Below, one piece after another: positions 26,269 to 34,870 of a DNA stretch of 64,000 bases. The stretch spans positions 1 to 64,000 of the forward strand of contig NZ_JAYGIM010000013.1 in assembly GCF_034930985.1 (NCBI RefSeq), written 5' to 3'. This DNA comes from Arcicella lustrica. Its GTDB lineage: Bacteria; Bacteroidota; Bacteroidia; Cytophagales; Spirosomataceae. The notes beneath the pieces were generated by a model. The model saw only the letters and a list, made by a program, of their open reading frames with translations, did no database searches and had not been told where the DNA came from. The position numbers and the translations under genes are program-made. Position 1 is the first letter of the stretch, and each line of letters starts with the position of its first letter.

Positions 26269-27408
26269 TTATTTTAGAATTTCTTCTAATTTTCTTTCAA
26301 GCTCTTCGCCTCTTAAGTTTTTAGCGATAATTTTCCCTTCTTTATCCAATAAAAAAGTAGCAGGAATGCCTTGTACACCATAAGCTACAGCAGCCGCTGA
26401 ATTCCAATATTGTAAATCAGAAACGTGTTTCCAAATCAATCCATCTTTTTCGATGGCTTTCAACCAAGAATCTCTTTCTTGGTCAAGACTTACTGAAAAA
26501 ATATCAAAATTTTTGTCTTTGAATTTGTTGTACATTCTTACAACATTTGGATTTTCTCTGCGACAAGGACCGCACCAAGATGCCCAAAAATCAAGTAATA
26601 CATATTTTCCACGTAAAGACGATAAAGCTAATACTTTATCATCGGGGGTTTTCATTGCAATTTCTGGTGCTTCCGAACCTACATTTACTCCTTTCAAACG
26701 CATTACTTGTTGCAAGAAAGTTTTGATATGCACATTGGGCGAATTTCCTTTTTCTGTCTTAAATTTTTCGGCTACTTGCAATAAAGTTTCTGTATCATTT
26801 TCAGGATTCAAAAAGTTTCCAGCCGTCCACAATGCTACTAAATTCGTTCCCATTTCAGGAATCAATACTTTAATTTTATTGATATTTGCTTCTTGGGCAG
26901 CCTGAAATTCATTCTGAATTCTTTGAATAGTAGTATTATCATTTTTCGCTTGCGCCGCAGTTACCTGTATATTCCAAGATTCTACTTTGGTCTGTAATTC
27001 CTGACTAATTTTCAGAATGCGGTTGAAGTATTCAATGTTTTTTGAATTTCCTGTTAATTGAAAACTTCCTCTTTTCGCAGGCGTATCCATTCCATCTGCT
27101 ACCAAATTGATATTTTCTCCACCTTCCAGAATCAATAGTACTTTTTGGCTAAGGTCCATTCCGAAGAAGTTCACTAAATAATATCCACCGCCATCAGGTA
27201 TTTTACTGTTGAATTTGAATGATTTATCAGCAGCAACTTGGGCAGAATCTATCGTTATGGCAGTTCCACGACCATTAATTTCTTGAAGTAACACCTTTTT
27301 ATCGGGTACAACATTCATTACTTTTCCTGTGATGACAACCGTTTTTGTCTGGGCAAAAGTGTAAATACTGACCAGTACGAATAAAACGATAAGTGATATT
27401 TTTTTCAT
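26269..27408 (-). CDS. TlpA/ResA-like thiol-disulfide oxidoreductase with N-terminal DUF4369-type domain
   Basis: An exported protein of 379 residues. The ATG at 27408 gives a signal peptide (KKISLIVLFVLVSIYTFAQ); an upstream in-frame start adds an unrelated basic stretch. Residues 22-120 form a beta domain like DUF4369 (TGKVMNVVPDKKVLLQEI), 120-235 are helical, and the thioredoxin domain begins at GSEAPEIAMKTPDDKVLALSSLRGKYVLLDFWASWCGPCRR (seen in pieces), with the redox motif WCGPC and the cis-Pro in GIPATFLLD. It should act in the periplasm on disulfides, perhaps in cytochrome maturation; many paralogues exist in Bacteroidota and the partner is unknown. Confidence 0.92.
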   Translation of the reverse strand: MKKISLIVLFVLVSIYTFAQTKTVVITGKVMNVVPDKKVLLQEINGRGTAITIDSAQVAADKSFKFNSKIPDGGGYYLVNFFGMDLSQKVLLILEGGENINLVADGMDTPAKRGSFQLTGNSKNIEYFNRILKISQELQTKVESWNIQVTAAQAKNDNTTIQRIQNEFQAAQEANINKIKVLIPEMGTNLVALWTAGNFLNPENDTETLLQVAEKFKTEKGNSPNVHIKTFLQQVMRLKGVNVGSEAPEIAMKTPDDKVLALSSLRGKYVLLDFWASWCGPCRRENPNVVRMYNKFKDKNFDIFSVSLDQERDSWLKAIEKDGLIWKHVSDLQYWNSAAAVAYGVQGIPATFLLDKEGKIIAKNLRGEELERKLEEILK

Positions 27409-27625
27409 GATTTGTGGATGAATTAAACATGTATTTATTTTTGATTTGTATTGATTTGAACGTAATCTCCTATTTTGAAAGACCTTACTTTTCTTTCCTT
27501 GATGAAAGAAAAGTAACAAAAGAAAATCAAGAAATTCCGAAACTCTCTCCGCTCAAACAGCGGAATTTCGAAAAATGCTGACGCACAAATTTTAGACAAA
27601 TACAAGGAATCTAAAAACAAATCTG

Positions 27626-29083
27626 TTATAAATTTTCTAAGGTTTTTTGCAATAAAGCTGTGGTTACTTTAGGGTCTGCCGAACCTTTAGATTTCTTCAT
27701 GATTTCACCCATGAACATACTTAAAAGTCCTTTCTTGCCATTTTTGTATTCTTTTACTTTGGCAGGATTATTGGCTAAAACCTCATCAACTAACGTTTGA
27801 AGTGTATCTGTATTGCTTTGTTGAATCAGATTCTTCGCTTCGGCAATTTGCAAAGGCGTTTTAGTATTATCAGCAATCATTCCAGGGAAAATCTGATGCG
27901 AAGCCGTTGAGTTACTTACTTTTCCATCATCAACCAATTGAATCAATTGTGCTAATTGTTCAGGAGTAATACTTAGCTGAGTAATGTCTAAATTATGGTC
28001 ATTCAAATAAGATTTTACCGTTCCCATAATCCAGTTAGAAACAGCTTTGTAATGTTTTGTAAACTTACAAGTAGCTTCAAAGTATTCGGCAATTTCTCTT
28101 GAATCCGTTAAAACGTGTGCATCGTATTCTGGCAAACCATATTCTTTGGTAAATTTCGCTAAAAGCTCCCAAGGCAAAGCTGGCATTTGCGCTTTTACAG
28201 ACGAAAGCCATTCTTCTGAAATCACTAAAGGCACAAGATCTGGCTCTGGGAAGTAACGATAATCATTCATTGATTCTTTCTCACGCATTCCTGAAGTACG
28301 TCCAGTGGCTGGGTCGAAACTGCGAGTTTCCTGAATAATTTTTTCGTTATTTTCTACCGCATCAATTTGTCTAACAATTTCATATTCAATGGCTTTCTGA
28401 ATAAAACGCATTGAATTCATGTTTTTGATTTCAACTTTTGTACCGAAAACTTTACTTCCGACAGGCATCACAGAAATGTTTACATCGCAACGAAGTGAAC
28501 CTTCTTCCATGTTTCCATCGCAAATGCCTAAGTAACGAACTAGTTTTCGTACTTCGGTCATAAACGTTGCGGCTTCTTCGGCAGATTTAATTTCTGGTTC
28601 AGTTACCATTTCAATTAATGGCGTTCCTGCACGATTATAATCTAATAAACTATCGCTTGAACCGTCGGTATGCAAAGATTTTCCTGCATCTTCTTCTAAG
28701 TGAATATGATGAAAACGAACAGTTTTTTCACCTGTAGAAAGCTTTACATGAACACCACCTCCCATACAGATAGGTGTTTTATCTTGAGTAATCTGATAGC
28801 CTTTTGGAAGATCTGGATAGAAATAATTTTTTCTATCAAAATATTGATTTTCAGTGATTTGAGAATTACACGCAATACCCATTCTCATCGCAAACTCAAC
28901 AGCTCTTTTGTTTAATTTTGGTAAAGTACCAGGGTGTCCGAGTGTAATGGGCGAAATATGTGTGTTAGGTGAAGCACCGAATGAAGCAGCATCGGCCGCA
29001 AAAATTTTACTCTCAGTTTGTAACTGAGCGTGTACTTCTAAGCCGATTACGACTTCGTATTTGTCTCTTATTTCTTGATTCAC
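27626..29083 (-). CDS. gatB: Asp-tRNA(Asn)/Glu-tRNA(Gln) amidotransferase subunit B
   Basis: The tRNA-binding and kinase subunit of the GatCAB amidotransferase, which turns Glu-tRNA(Gln) or Asp-tRNA(Asn) into the amidated form. The conserved start YEVVIGLEVHAQLQTESKIF, then LGHPGTLPKLN, DYNRAGTPLIEMVTEPE, CDVNISV and VEIKNMNSM are present, followed by the C-terminal tail domain (YqeY-like). A GTG at 29083 (486 residues) is preferred to the ATG at 29131: the 16 extra codons include the sequence TATCTTTG, a likely -7 promoter box. gatA and gatC are not adjacent, which is normal in Bacteroidota. Confidence 0.95.
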   Translation of the reverse strand: MNQEIRDKYEVVIGLEVHAQLQTESKIFAADAASFGASPNTHISPITLGHPGTLPKLNKRAVEFAMRMGIACNSQITENQYFDRKNYFYPDLPKGYQITQDKTPICMGGGVHVKLSTGEKTVRFHHIHLEEDAGKSLHTDGSSDSLLDYNRAGTPLIEMVTEPEIKSAEEAATFMTEVRKLVRYLGICDGNMEEGSLRCDVNISVMPVGSKVFGTKVEIKNMNSMRFIQKAIEYEIVRQIDAVENNEKIIQETRSFDPATGRTSGMREKESMNDYRYFPEPDLVPLVISEEWLSSVKAQMPALPWELLAKFTKEYGLPEYDAHVLTDSREIAEYFEATCKFTKHYKAVSNWIMGTVKSYLNDHNLDITQLSITPEQLAQLIQLVDDGKVSNSTASHQIFPGMIADNTKTPLQIAEAKNLIQQSNTDTLQTLVDEVLANNPAKVKEYKNGKKGLLSMFMGEIMKKSKGSADPKVTTALLQKTLENL

Positions 29084-29111
29084 AGAATGTAAAATTTCAA
29101 ATTTTAGAATG

Positions 29112-29119
29112 CAAAGATA
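29112..29119 (-). promoter_or_regulatory. -7 box of gatB
   Basis: TATCTTTG on the minus strand, 29 bases before the GTG start. Its position inside the longer open frame argues that translation starts at the GTG. Confidence 0.5.
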
Positions 29120-29306
29120 ATAAAAAGCCAATAGTTAGTGGCTTTAGTGTTGATAAGTAAGTAAAGACACAGAAAAATATAATTTTTTTTGCAAGCTTTT
29201 CCAACTGTTTCTAACGTTTTAACGTCTTTGTAATGTAGCGGTTAGCTCTGTTGTTGTTCGATAAAATTATTCGTAGAGATAGGAACAATGACGACAGTTG
29301 GATGAG

Positions 29307-29326
29307 GTCTGGTGAAGACACCAGAC
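29307..29326. repeat. dispersed hairpin repeat, AAGA-loop family (copy 1)
   Basis: A perfect 8-base stem, GTCTGGTG (29307-29314) and CACCAGAC (29319-29326), with loop AAGA, followed by TCGGGAAGGG. It shares the GTG-AAGA-CAC core and a purine-rich CGG-type 3' flank with two hairpins near 57.63 and 57.97 kb. It lies in the leader of the ECF sigma factor operon and has no T tract. Confidence 0.6.
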
Positions 29327-29389
29327 TCGGGAAGGGAAAATCGCTAATTCACCATTACATAAGCCTCTTTAATTAAATTTTAATAGATT

Positions 29390-29920
29390 TTGGAAAACGA
29401 AGAACAGCTCATACAGGCCTGTCTGCAAAATGACCGAAACGCCCAACGAAAGCTATATAATGCTTACGCTGGTAGAATGTTGGTGGTCTGTGCTCGCTAT
29501 ACCCAAAATAAAGAAGAGGCTGAGGATGTATTACAAGAAGCATTTATTAAGATATTTCAAAATTTAAGTAAGTTCAGAGGAGAAAGTACCTTGGGTGCAT
29601 GGATTAAGCGAATCGTTATCAATGTTGCCATCAATCATATTCGTGCGCAACAGCATTTTCAAGGAATGAGTGATGTACAAGAATACGAAAATCAATTTAC
29701 TGATGGTTTAACAAGTATCGAAGGCATTCATTTCAAAGAATTAATTGAAATGATTCGCAAATTACCCAAAGGTTGTCAGTCGGTTTTTAACCTTTATGCC
29801 ATAGAAGGTTATCAACACAAAGAAATCGCTGAAATGTTAAATATTACAGAAGGAACATCAAAGTCACAATATGCACGAGCTAAGGCCATTTTACAAAGTC
29901 AATTATCCGTAAATAGCTAA
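29390..29920 (+). CDS. ECF-type RNA polymerase sigma factor
   Basis: An extracytoplasmic-function sigma factor of 176 residues, with region 2 about 10-90 (YNAYAGRMLVVCARYTQNKEEAEDVLQEAFIKIF, in pieces) and region 4 about 115-170 (LPKGCQSVFNLYAIEGYQHKEIAEMLNITEGTSKSQ, in pieces). The region 4 helix-turn-helix recognises the -35 element of its regulon. A TTG at 29390 is used because a stop codon lies just upstream in frame and the family's N-terminal pattern (EEQLIQACLQNDRNAQRKLY) begins there. It overlaps the next gene by one base, which suggests translational coupling to a regulator. Confidence 0.93.
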   Translation: MENEEQLIQACLQNDRNAQRKLYNAYAGRMLVVCARYTQNKEEAEDVLQEAFIKIFQNLSKFRGESTLGAWIKRIVINVAINHIRAQQHFQGMSDVQEYENQFTDGLTSIEGIHFKELIEMIRKLPKGCQSVFNLYAIEGYQHKEIAEMLNITEGTSKSQYARAKAILQSQLSVNS

Positions 29921-30558
29921 TGATGAACGATTTTACAAATAATTCATTTGAGGAACAATGGCAAAACGCCTTTGACGATACTTCTTTGACTCCATCTGAC
30001 GCCGTTTGGGATAAGATAGAGCAAGGATTAAGCGTTGATGCCACACCATCGTTGCCTCAAACACCCAAAAATACTTTCCCATTCTACTATTTAGGAAGTG
30101 CTTTAGTGGCATTGCTTGGTATAGGTTATTGGGTTTTTATTGCCAATACCAGCATTAGTAATGAAATTCAGCCTATTCTACAGGAGGAAATCAAGTTAGA
30201 AAAACAAACATTGTTGAAGAGTCCTGCACCTATCGTCAATGAAAAAATTGAGAAAAACATTCAACCTCTAGTCCCTGAATTACCCCTTAAAACAAAGACT
30301 CTTCCGATAGAATTATCGGAAGAGCAACCTTTAGAAATTGTAGAAGAAGAACCTTTAGAACGTACAAAACTTGCAGATTCTATTGAGCAATTAACACCTT
30401 TATCAACCAAAAGTGCTACTCGTGAATGGCAACAACCTAGCATTATTGCACCTGTCGAAGCAACGCCATATTATGAACCAACAAAACCAAAACCTCAGAA
30501 AAAGTCAATTTTTAAAAATGTAAAAGTATCAGTTGGAGTAGGAACCTATCAACAATAA
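29920..30558 (+). CDS. probable anti-sigma factor, single-span membrane protein
   Basis: A 212-residue membrane protein coupled to the ECF sigma gene (one-base overlap). The N-terminus EEQWQNAFDDTSLTPSDAVWDKIEQGL has the Phe/Trp-helix pattern common to Bacteroidota proteins that follow ECF sigma genes, and one membrane helix is seen at about 57-77 (FYYLGSALVALLGIGYWVFI). The periplasmic part is Pro/Glu-rich and low complexity (PLEIVEEEPLERTKL), ending in a basic segment. No catalytic motif. By position and topology it should hold the sigma factor at the membrane until a signal arrives; the signal is unknown. Confidence 0.7.
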   Translation: MMNDFTNNSFEEQWQNAFDDTSLTPSDAVWDKIEQGLSVDATPSLPQTPKNTFPFYYLGSALVALLGIGYWVFIANTSISNEIQPILQEEIKLEKQTLLKSPAPIVNEKIEKNIQPLVPELPLKTKTLPIELSEEQPLEIVEEEPLERTKLADSIEQLTPLSTKSATREWQQPSIIAPVEATPYYEPTKPKPQKKSIFKNVKVSVGVGTYQQ

Positions 30559-30563
30559 TTAAC

Positions 30564-31103
30564 ATGAAAAGACTCATTTTATCATCCGTTTTCCTAATGA
30601 TTTTAGGAATGTTAGCTTGTTCAAAAAATGAAATAGAAGTACTTAATTCTTCACAGAAAGTAAGTGCAGAAACACTTGAAGATTATCTAGTTTTTGGTCA
30701 TGTAGGCTTAGGTTGGGGCTGTAGAGCTTCTGCTATTTATATGATTAACGACGGAAAACTTTACGCAGACACCAGTAATGTTTTCTGTAAAGACCAAGAG
30801 CAATATCAATTTTCAGGGTTTAAACTACCTGATAGTGAATACGATAAAGTTAAAACTGTATTGAGTGAATATCCGACTGAGCTTTCAAGTGTTGAAAGTA
30901 GGACGTTTGGTTGCCCTGGTTGTGCAGATGGAGGAATGTTATTCTTGCAAAGAAAGGAGAAAGGAAAAGCTGTTAAATCTTGGAGAATTGACGATACTAT
31001 TTTTTATCGTGAAACAGATATTATGAATCAGCCTTTCCCTAAATACTTACACGTTTTTGGTCAGAAATTAGGAACAATTTATACTAGCATAAAAGTAAAA
31101 TAA
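30564..31103 (+). CDS. hypothetical lipoprotein, Cys-rich
   Basis: A 179-residue lipoprotein with lipobox MLACS (Cys19). The mature protein has FGHVGLGWGCRASAIYMINDGKLYADTS near the N-terminus and a TFGCPGCADGGMLFLQRKE motif near 115-135; the four Cys (W-G-C-R, F-C-K, G-C-P-G-C) could form disulfides or bind a metal. I do not recognise the family, although similar proteins are common beside ECF sigma factors in Cytophagales. It follows the anti-sigma gene by 5 bases and precedes another lipoprotein by 4, so it belongs to the same operon. Confidence 0.75.
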   Translation: MKRLILSSVFLMILGMLACSKNEIEVLNSSQKVSAETLEDYLVFGHVGLGWGCRASAIYMINDGKLYADTSNVFCKDQEQYQFSGFKLPDSEYDKVKTVLSEYPTELSSVESRTFGCPGCADGGMLFLQRKEKGKAVKSWRIDDTIFYRETDIMNQPFPKYLHVFGQKLGTIYTSIKVK

Positions 31104-31107
31104 AGCC

Positions 31108-31491
31108 ATGAAAGCATTCAGAATTATTTATCCTATTCTTGCTTTTGTACTATTTTTCTCTTGCAAGAACAATGATTTACTCGGTGATGAAGAAGCAGAC
31201 AATTTAAAGCTTTCAAATCTATACACAGAAATGGAAACGTATGCACAAAACAGAGCTTGCGCTGGTGATGATTGTAAAGTAATGGGAATTGGTGCGCAGG
31301 CATGTGGAGGTCCTTCTGGCTTTTTGATTTACTCTTTATCTAAAGTGGATGAAAAAGTATTGATTGAAAAGGTAAAAGCATATACCGATTTCCAAAAAGA
31401 ATTGAATACAAAATATAACAGGATTTCTGATTGTGCAATGGTTTTGCCCCCAAACGTTGATTGTGTAAATGGACTTTGTACAGCTAAATAA
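31108..31491 (+). CDS. hypothetical small Cys-rich lipoprotein
   Basis: A 127-residue lipoprotein with lipobox FFSCK. The mature part is a short helix region (NLYTEMETYAQNRACAGDDCKVMGIGAQACGG, in pieces) with Cys pairs, then GFLIYSLSKVDEKVLIEKVKAYTDFQKELNTKYN and a Cys-rich end ISDCAMVLPPNVDCVNGLC. Family not recognised; the pattern of ACAGDDCK, QACGGP and a closing disulfide-rich tail suggests an envelope binding protein. It sits between another lipoprotein and the LVIVD-type protein, so it shares their transcript and likely their envelope stress or metal-related role, which is inference. Confidence 0.7.
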   Translation: MKAFRIIYPILAFVLFFSCKNNDLLGDEEADNLKLSNLYTEMETYAQNRACAGDDCKVMGIGAQACGGPSGFLIYSLSKVDEKVLIEKVKAYTDFQKELNTKYNRISDCAMVLPPNVDCVNGLCTAK

Positions 31492-31540
31492 TTTGTGTTA
31501 GAATGTTTAACCTCTTAATGCCTTTTTAGGCACATTGCTC

Positions 31541-32833
31541 ATGAAAAAACTTTTACTTAGAGCAGTCACATTTTTTGCTTTGTTGATTGCTTTTACTTCT
31601 TGTAAGGATAATTGTGTAGAAACCAATACTTACAGAGGTTATGAATCGGTAATGATTTCATTAAATGAACTCAGAACGAGTGTAAAAACACTAGCCCCAC
31701 AAGATTTAGTGAATCCCGGAAAGATTTACGTGAAAGATAATTACTTGTTTATCAACGAAGTAAAAAAAGGTTTTCATGTTATCGACAATTCAAATCCTGC
31801 TTCACCCAAAGCCATCGCTTTTATACAAGTATTAGGAAATATTGACATCGCAGTTCAAGGAAATATCCTTTATGCGGATAGTTATACGGATTTTGTTGCA
31901 TTCGATATTAGTAATCCTACTGCAATTAAAGAAGTATCAAGAGTCAACGAAGTATTTACTTATGGTACTGCTGATGGAATTTCTTGGAGTTATAACGCAA
32001 ATAATCAAACCATTTATGATTCAAAATGGAAATGGTACACCACCACTCAAGAAGTAGCTTGCGACCCAAGACCTTATTATTATCCTGTGATGTATGATTC
32101 TTGGAATCTATCAAGCTTTTATTCTGGAAGTAGTAATAAAGCTACAGCAACAAATGGTGCTGGAGTTGGTGGTTCAACGGCAAGATTTGCCATCGTGAAT
32201 AATCATTTATACGCTGTTACTAACGACGAAATGAAGCTTTTCAGCTTAGCAAATCCTGAAAAACCTGTAAAGGATGCTTCTATTAAATTAGGTTTTGGGA
32301 TAGAAACCATCTTTCCTTATAAAGACAAATTATTCTTAGGAACAACCACTGGAATGCAAATTTGGAATAACGAAAATCCCAATAATCCTACTTATTTATC
32401 TCGTTTAGACCACGTTCGTGCTTGCGACCCAGTGGTAGTTGAAAATGACATTGCTTACGTGACGCTTCGTTCAGTCAATAATTTTACTCGTTGTGGCGCC
32501 GCTAATGCCAATCAGTTGGATGTAATTGATGTATCAAATCCTGCTACGCCGATATTGAAAAAATCATACACGATGGAAAGCCCTTATGGTTTGGGAATTG
32601 ATAACAAAAAGCTTTTTATCTGTGAAGGTAAAGGCGGGCTGAAAACTTTCAATGCAACCAATCCTATGGATATTCAGCAAATCCAACATTTTAAAGAAAT
32701 GGATACTTTTGACGTGATTCCACTGAACGGCACTTTAATGCTTATTGGTAAAGACGGTTTGTATCAATACGATTACAGAGATGTAAACAATCTGAAGTTA
32801 TTAAGTAAAATATTGGTCAAAAAAGAAAACTAA
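31541..32833 (+). CDS. LVIVD-repeat beta-propeller lipoprotein
   Basis: A 430-residue lipoprotein. The ATG at 31541 gives a signal peptide with lipobox AFTSC; a TTG six bases upstream is discarded. The mature protein is built of repeats of the LVIVD type: GFHVIDNSNPASPKAIAFI, FVAFDISNPTAIKEVSRV, MKLFSLANPEKPVKDASI, MQIWNNENPNNPTYLSRL, LDVIDVSNPATPILKKSY and LKTFNATNPMDIQQIQHF, about 40-50 residues each, forming a probable propeller on the cell surface or in the periplasm. No enzyme motif. It is in the operon of the ECF sigma factor and precedes an outer-membrane beta-barrel gene by 15 bases. Confidence 0.85.
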   Translation: MKKLLLRAVTFFALLIAFTSCKDNCVETNTYRGYESVMISLNELRTSVKTLAPQDLVNPGKIYVKDNYLFINEVKKGFHVIDNSNPASPKAIAFIQVLGNIDIAVQGNILYADSYTDFVAFDISNPTAIKEVSRVNEVFTYGTADGISWSYNANNQTIYDSKWKWYTTTQEVACDPRPYYYPVMYDSWNLSSFYSGSSNKATATNGAGVGGSTARFAIVNNHLYAVTNDEMKLFSLANPEKPVKDASIKLGFGIETIFPYKDKLFLGTTTGMQIWNNENPNNPTYLSRLDHVRACDPVVVENDIAYVTLRSVNNFTRCGAANANQLDVIDVSNPATPILKKSYTMESPYGLGIDNKKLFICEGKGGLKTFNATNPMDIQQIQHFKEMDTFDVIPLNGTLMLIGKDGLYQYDYRDVNNLKLLSKILVKKEN

Positions 32834-32848
32834 TAAGCCTTAAAGAAC

Positions 32849-33460
32849 ATGAAAAATAGACTAACTATATTGTTTTGCTTCCTCTTTTCAGCGAGTTTTG
32901 CTCAGGAAAAAACGAGTAAAATAGAACGTTTTTTCCAAAATAAATATGTCAATTACACCGAATTCGGGGGCTTATTTGGCAAGTCTTATCAAATTTCTCA
33001 ACAAGCTTATGCCACACCTGTTGATGGAAGGACAAATTTCACGATTCAGTCGTATAATGGCTATAAAATTTTTGATAAGCTTTCTGCTGGGGTAACTGTT
33101 GGCGTCGATTGGTTTAATGCTATGCAAATTGTGCCTGTATCAGTCGGTATTAGAAATACATATGGAAAAGCAAATACAAAAAAAGTAAAACCATACATTG
33201 GTATTGATGCTGGCTATGGCTTTACTTGGTTGAATGATGACGCATCTGATAACCAGACAGCATCTGGAGGTTTGGCACTTAGTCCAGTACTTGGGTTATT
33301 AATTCCAACTGGCGGACAAGCAAATTTTGTATTGAGTGTCGGCTATAAACACAATGCTTTCAAAACAGTAACCACTTCGGGAACATCGGAGTATCCTTAT
33401 ACAACAACGAAAGAGTATGAATTAAATAGAATGGCTGTTAGATTGGGAGTAAACTTTTAG
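32849..33460 (+). CDS. outer-membrane beta-barrel-like protein
   Basis: A 203-residue exported protein with signal peptide (NRLTILFCFLFSASFAQ). The rest alternates polar and hydrophobic/aromatic residues typical of beta strands: YVNYTEFGGLFGKSYQ, TNFTIQSYNGYKIFDKLSAGVTVGVDWF, VKPYIGIDAGYGFTWL, ANFVLSVGYKHNAF and a terminal ELNRMAVRLGVNF ending in Phe as outer-membrane proteins do. It should be a small barrel in the outer membrane, partner unknown. It is the last gene of the rightward operon and ends at a bidirectional hairpin. Confidence 0.8.
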   Translation: MKNRLTILFCFLFSASFAQEKTSKIERFFQNKYVNYTEFGGLFGKSYQISQQAYATPVDGRTNFTIQSYNGYKIFDKLSAGVTVGVDWFNAMQIVPVSVGIRNTYGKANTKKVKPYIGIDAGYGFTWLNDDASDNQTASGGLALSPVLGLLIPTGGQANFVLSVGYKHNAFKTVTTSGTSEYPYTTTKEYELNRMAVRLGVNF

Positions 33461-33478
33461 CGTCAATAGGCGCTAAAA
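33455..33478. terminator. bidirectional terminator between the barrel gene and the sensor kinase gene
   Basis: TTTTAGCG (33455-33462) and CGCTAAAA (33471-33478) form an 8-base stem with an 8-base loop between converging genes. The left arm contains the barrel gene's stop codon. Confidence 0.6.
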
Positions 33479-33502
33479 ATTTACTCTAAAATATTTACTT
33501 CA

Positions 33503-34870
33503 CTACAAATGTTCAAATGTTAGGCTGAACGTTGTGCCTTTCCCAACAGTCGAATCAACAGAAATTTCACCATGATGCAGCTTGACAATCTTTTGTGTAA
33601 GCGAAAGACCTATGCCATTTCCATCTGTATATTTTTTGTTTGTTCCTCTGAAAAAAGGAGTAAAAATTTGAGCGATTTCTTCTTCACAAATACCAATTCC
33701 TTCATCAGTAAAACCAAGCTTTATTTTTTGCTCCTGAACAACAATTGAAATAATACATTTTTTATTGTCCGAAAACTTGCAGGCATTTTCAATCAAATTG
33801 GCAAACGCTACTTTCAATAAATATTCATTGCCATTCATTGAAAGTTCTTCGTCATTTTCAACTTCGTTTTTATAAATAATATCAACCAAATAGGTCGGGT
33901 ATTGGCGTTGTACTTGATGACGGGCGTCTAAAAGTACTTCGTCTAAACGAGTTTCTCTGAAAGAAATCTCAGATGGGTCATAACTTGCTTTCGCAAAATC
34001 TAATAAACTGGTAGAAAGTCGGGCGAGCTTTTGGGCATCTGTTAAAGTATTTTGAATAACGCTTTGATATTCTGTAGTACTTCTTTCTTTATGTGTTGAA
34101 AGTTCCAACTCAGTAATCATCGACGCAAGGGGTGTTCTCAGTTCATGCGAAATGTTGGATACAAATTGTTTTTGAGCATCAAACGATTTTTCCAGACGGT
34201 CGAGCATCTCATTGAAAGTACTTGACAATTCGGCTAATTCATCCCTTCCCTGTGTATTGTTCAAGCGTAAATCAAGGTTTGAAGCCGTAATTTTCTTTAC
34301 TTTATTCACAATGATAGTCACAGGCGAGAGTGCTTTTTTAGAAAAAAATCGACCTGCCGCATAAATCAGAATGATTGAAGCAATGAAAATAATCAGAATG
34401 GTATTTCTAAGATTTTCTAATTTTTTATAGCCAAATTGGTCATAAGCGGCAGCCATCACAATATGCTTTTCTCCTTCAATACTGAAGAGTAAGCCTACAA
34501 CTTGCCAATTATCTTGATAAAAACGCACTTCATTTTTTTGCTTTACTTCATCAATCATTTGCTTGGTTTCCTTCACAAAATCAATGTCTAAAGCATCATG
34601 GTAGCGTAATTTGAAGTTTGTGTCATAAATAGCTACTTCTACTTCATTAATAGTTTCACGGTTATTTTTATAAATCGTTTGAAGTGTTTTTGAATCTACC
34701 TTTGCAGTAAAAAAAAGATTGGCTTTCGTTATTGCTTCTTTTTTCAAGCGGTTGTAAAACTCTGTTTCACGATTTTGATAAGCAGCATAATAGACCAAAG
34801 CCGCAAAAATCATCAAGATGGCTGCGGTGATTAAAGTAAAAAGTAAACTTAGTTTTTCTCTGATTGTCAT
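33503..34870 (-). CDS. two-component sensor histidine kinase
   Basis: A membrane kinase of 455 residues. TM1 lies about 8-30 and TM2 about 155-175, enclosing a periplasmic sensor region of about 125 residues; a HAMP linker (about 176-228) follows. The HisKA domain has FVSNISHELRTPLASM with phosphoacceptor His242; HATPase motifs are NLIENACKFS (N box), FTDEGIGICEEEI (G1), FTPFFRGTNKKYTDGNGIGLSL (F and G2, in pieces) and GTTFSLTFEHL. It overlaps the regulator gene by four bases (ATGA), typical for translationally coupled pairs. Its layout resembles CusS-type kinases, but the signal is not deducible. Confidence 0.95.
   Translation of the reverse strand: MTIREKLSLLFTLITAAILMIFAALVYYAAYQNRETEFYNRLKKEAITKANLFFTAKVDSKTLQTIYKNNRETINEVEVAIYDTNFKLRYHDALDIDFVKETKQMIDEVKQKNEVRFYQDNWQVVGLLFSIEGEKHIVMAAAYDQFGYKKLENLRNTILIIFIASIILIYAAGRFFSKKALSPVTIIVNKVKKITASNLDLRLNNTQGRDELAELSSTFNEMLDRLEKSFDAQKQFVSNISHELRTPLASMITELELSTHKERSTTEYQSVIQNTLTDAQKLARLSTSLLDFAKASYDPSEISFRETRLDEVLLDARHQVQRQYPTYLVDIIYKNEVENDEELSMNGNEYLLKVAFANLIENACKFSDNKKCIISIVVQEQKIKLGFTDEGIGICEEEIAQIFTPFFRGTNKKYTDGNGIGLSLTQKIVKLHHGEISVDSTVGKGTTFSLTFEHL

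Noticed and set aside
29083..29131. Longer gatB start at the ATG at 29131
   Set aside because: The extra codons contain a -7 promoter box and do not resemble the GatB N-terminus.
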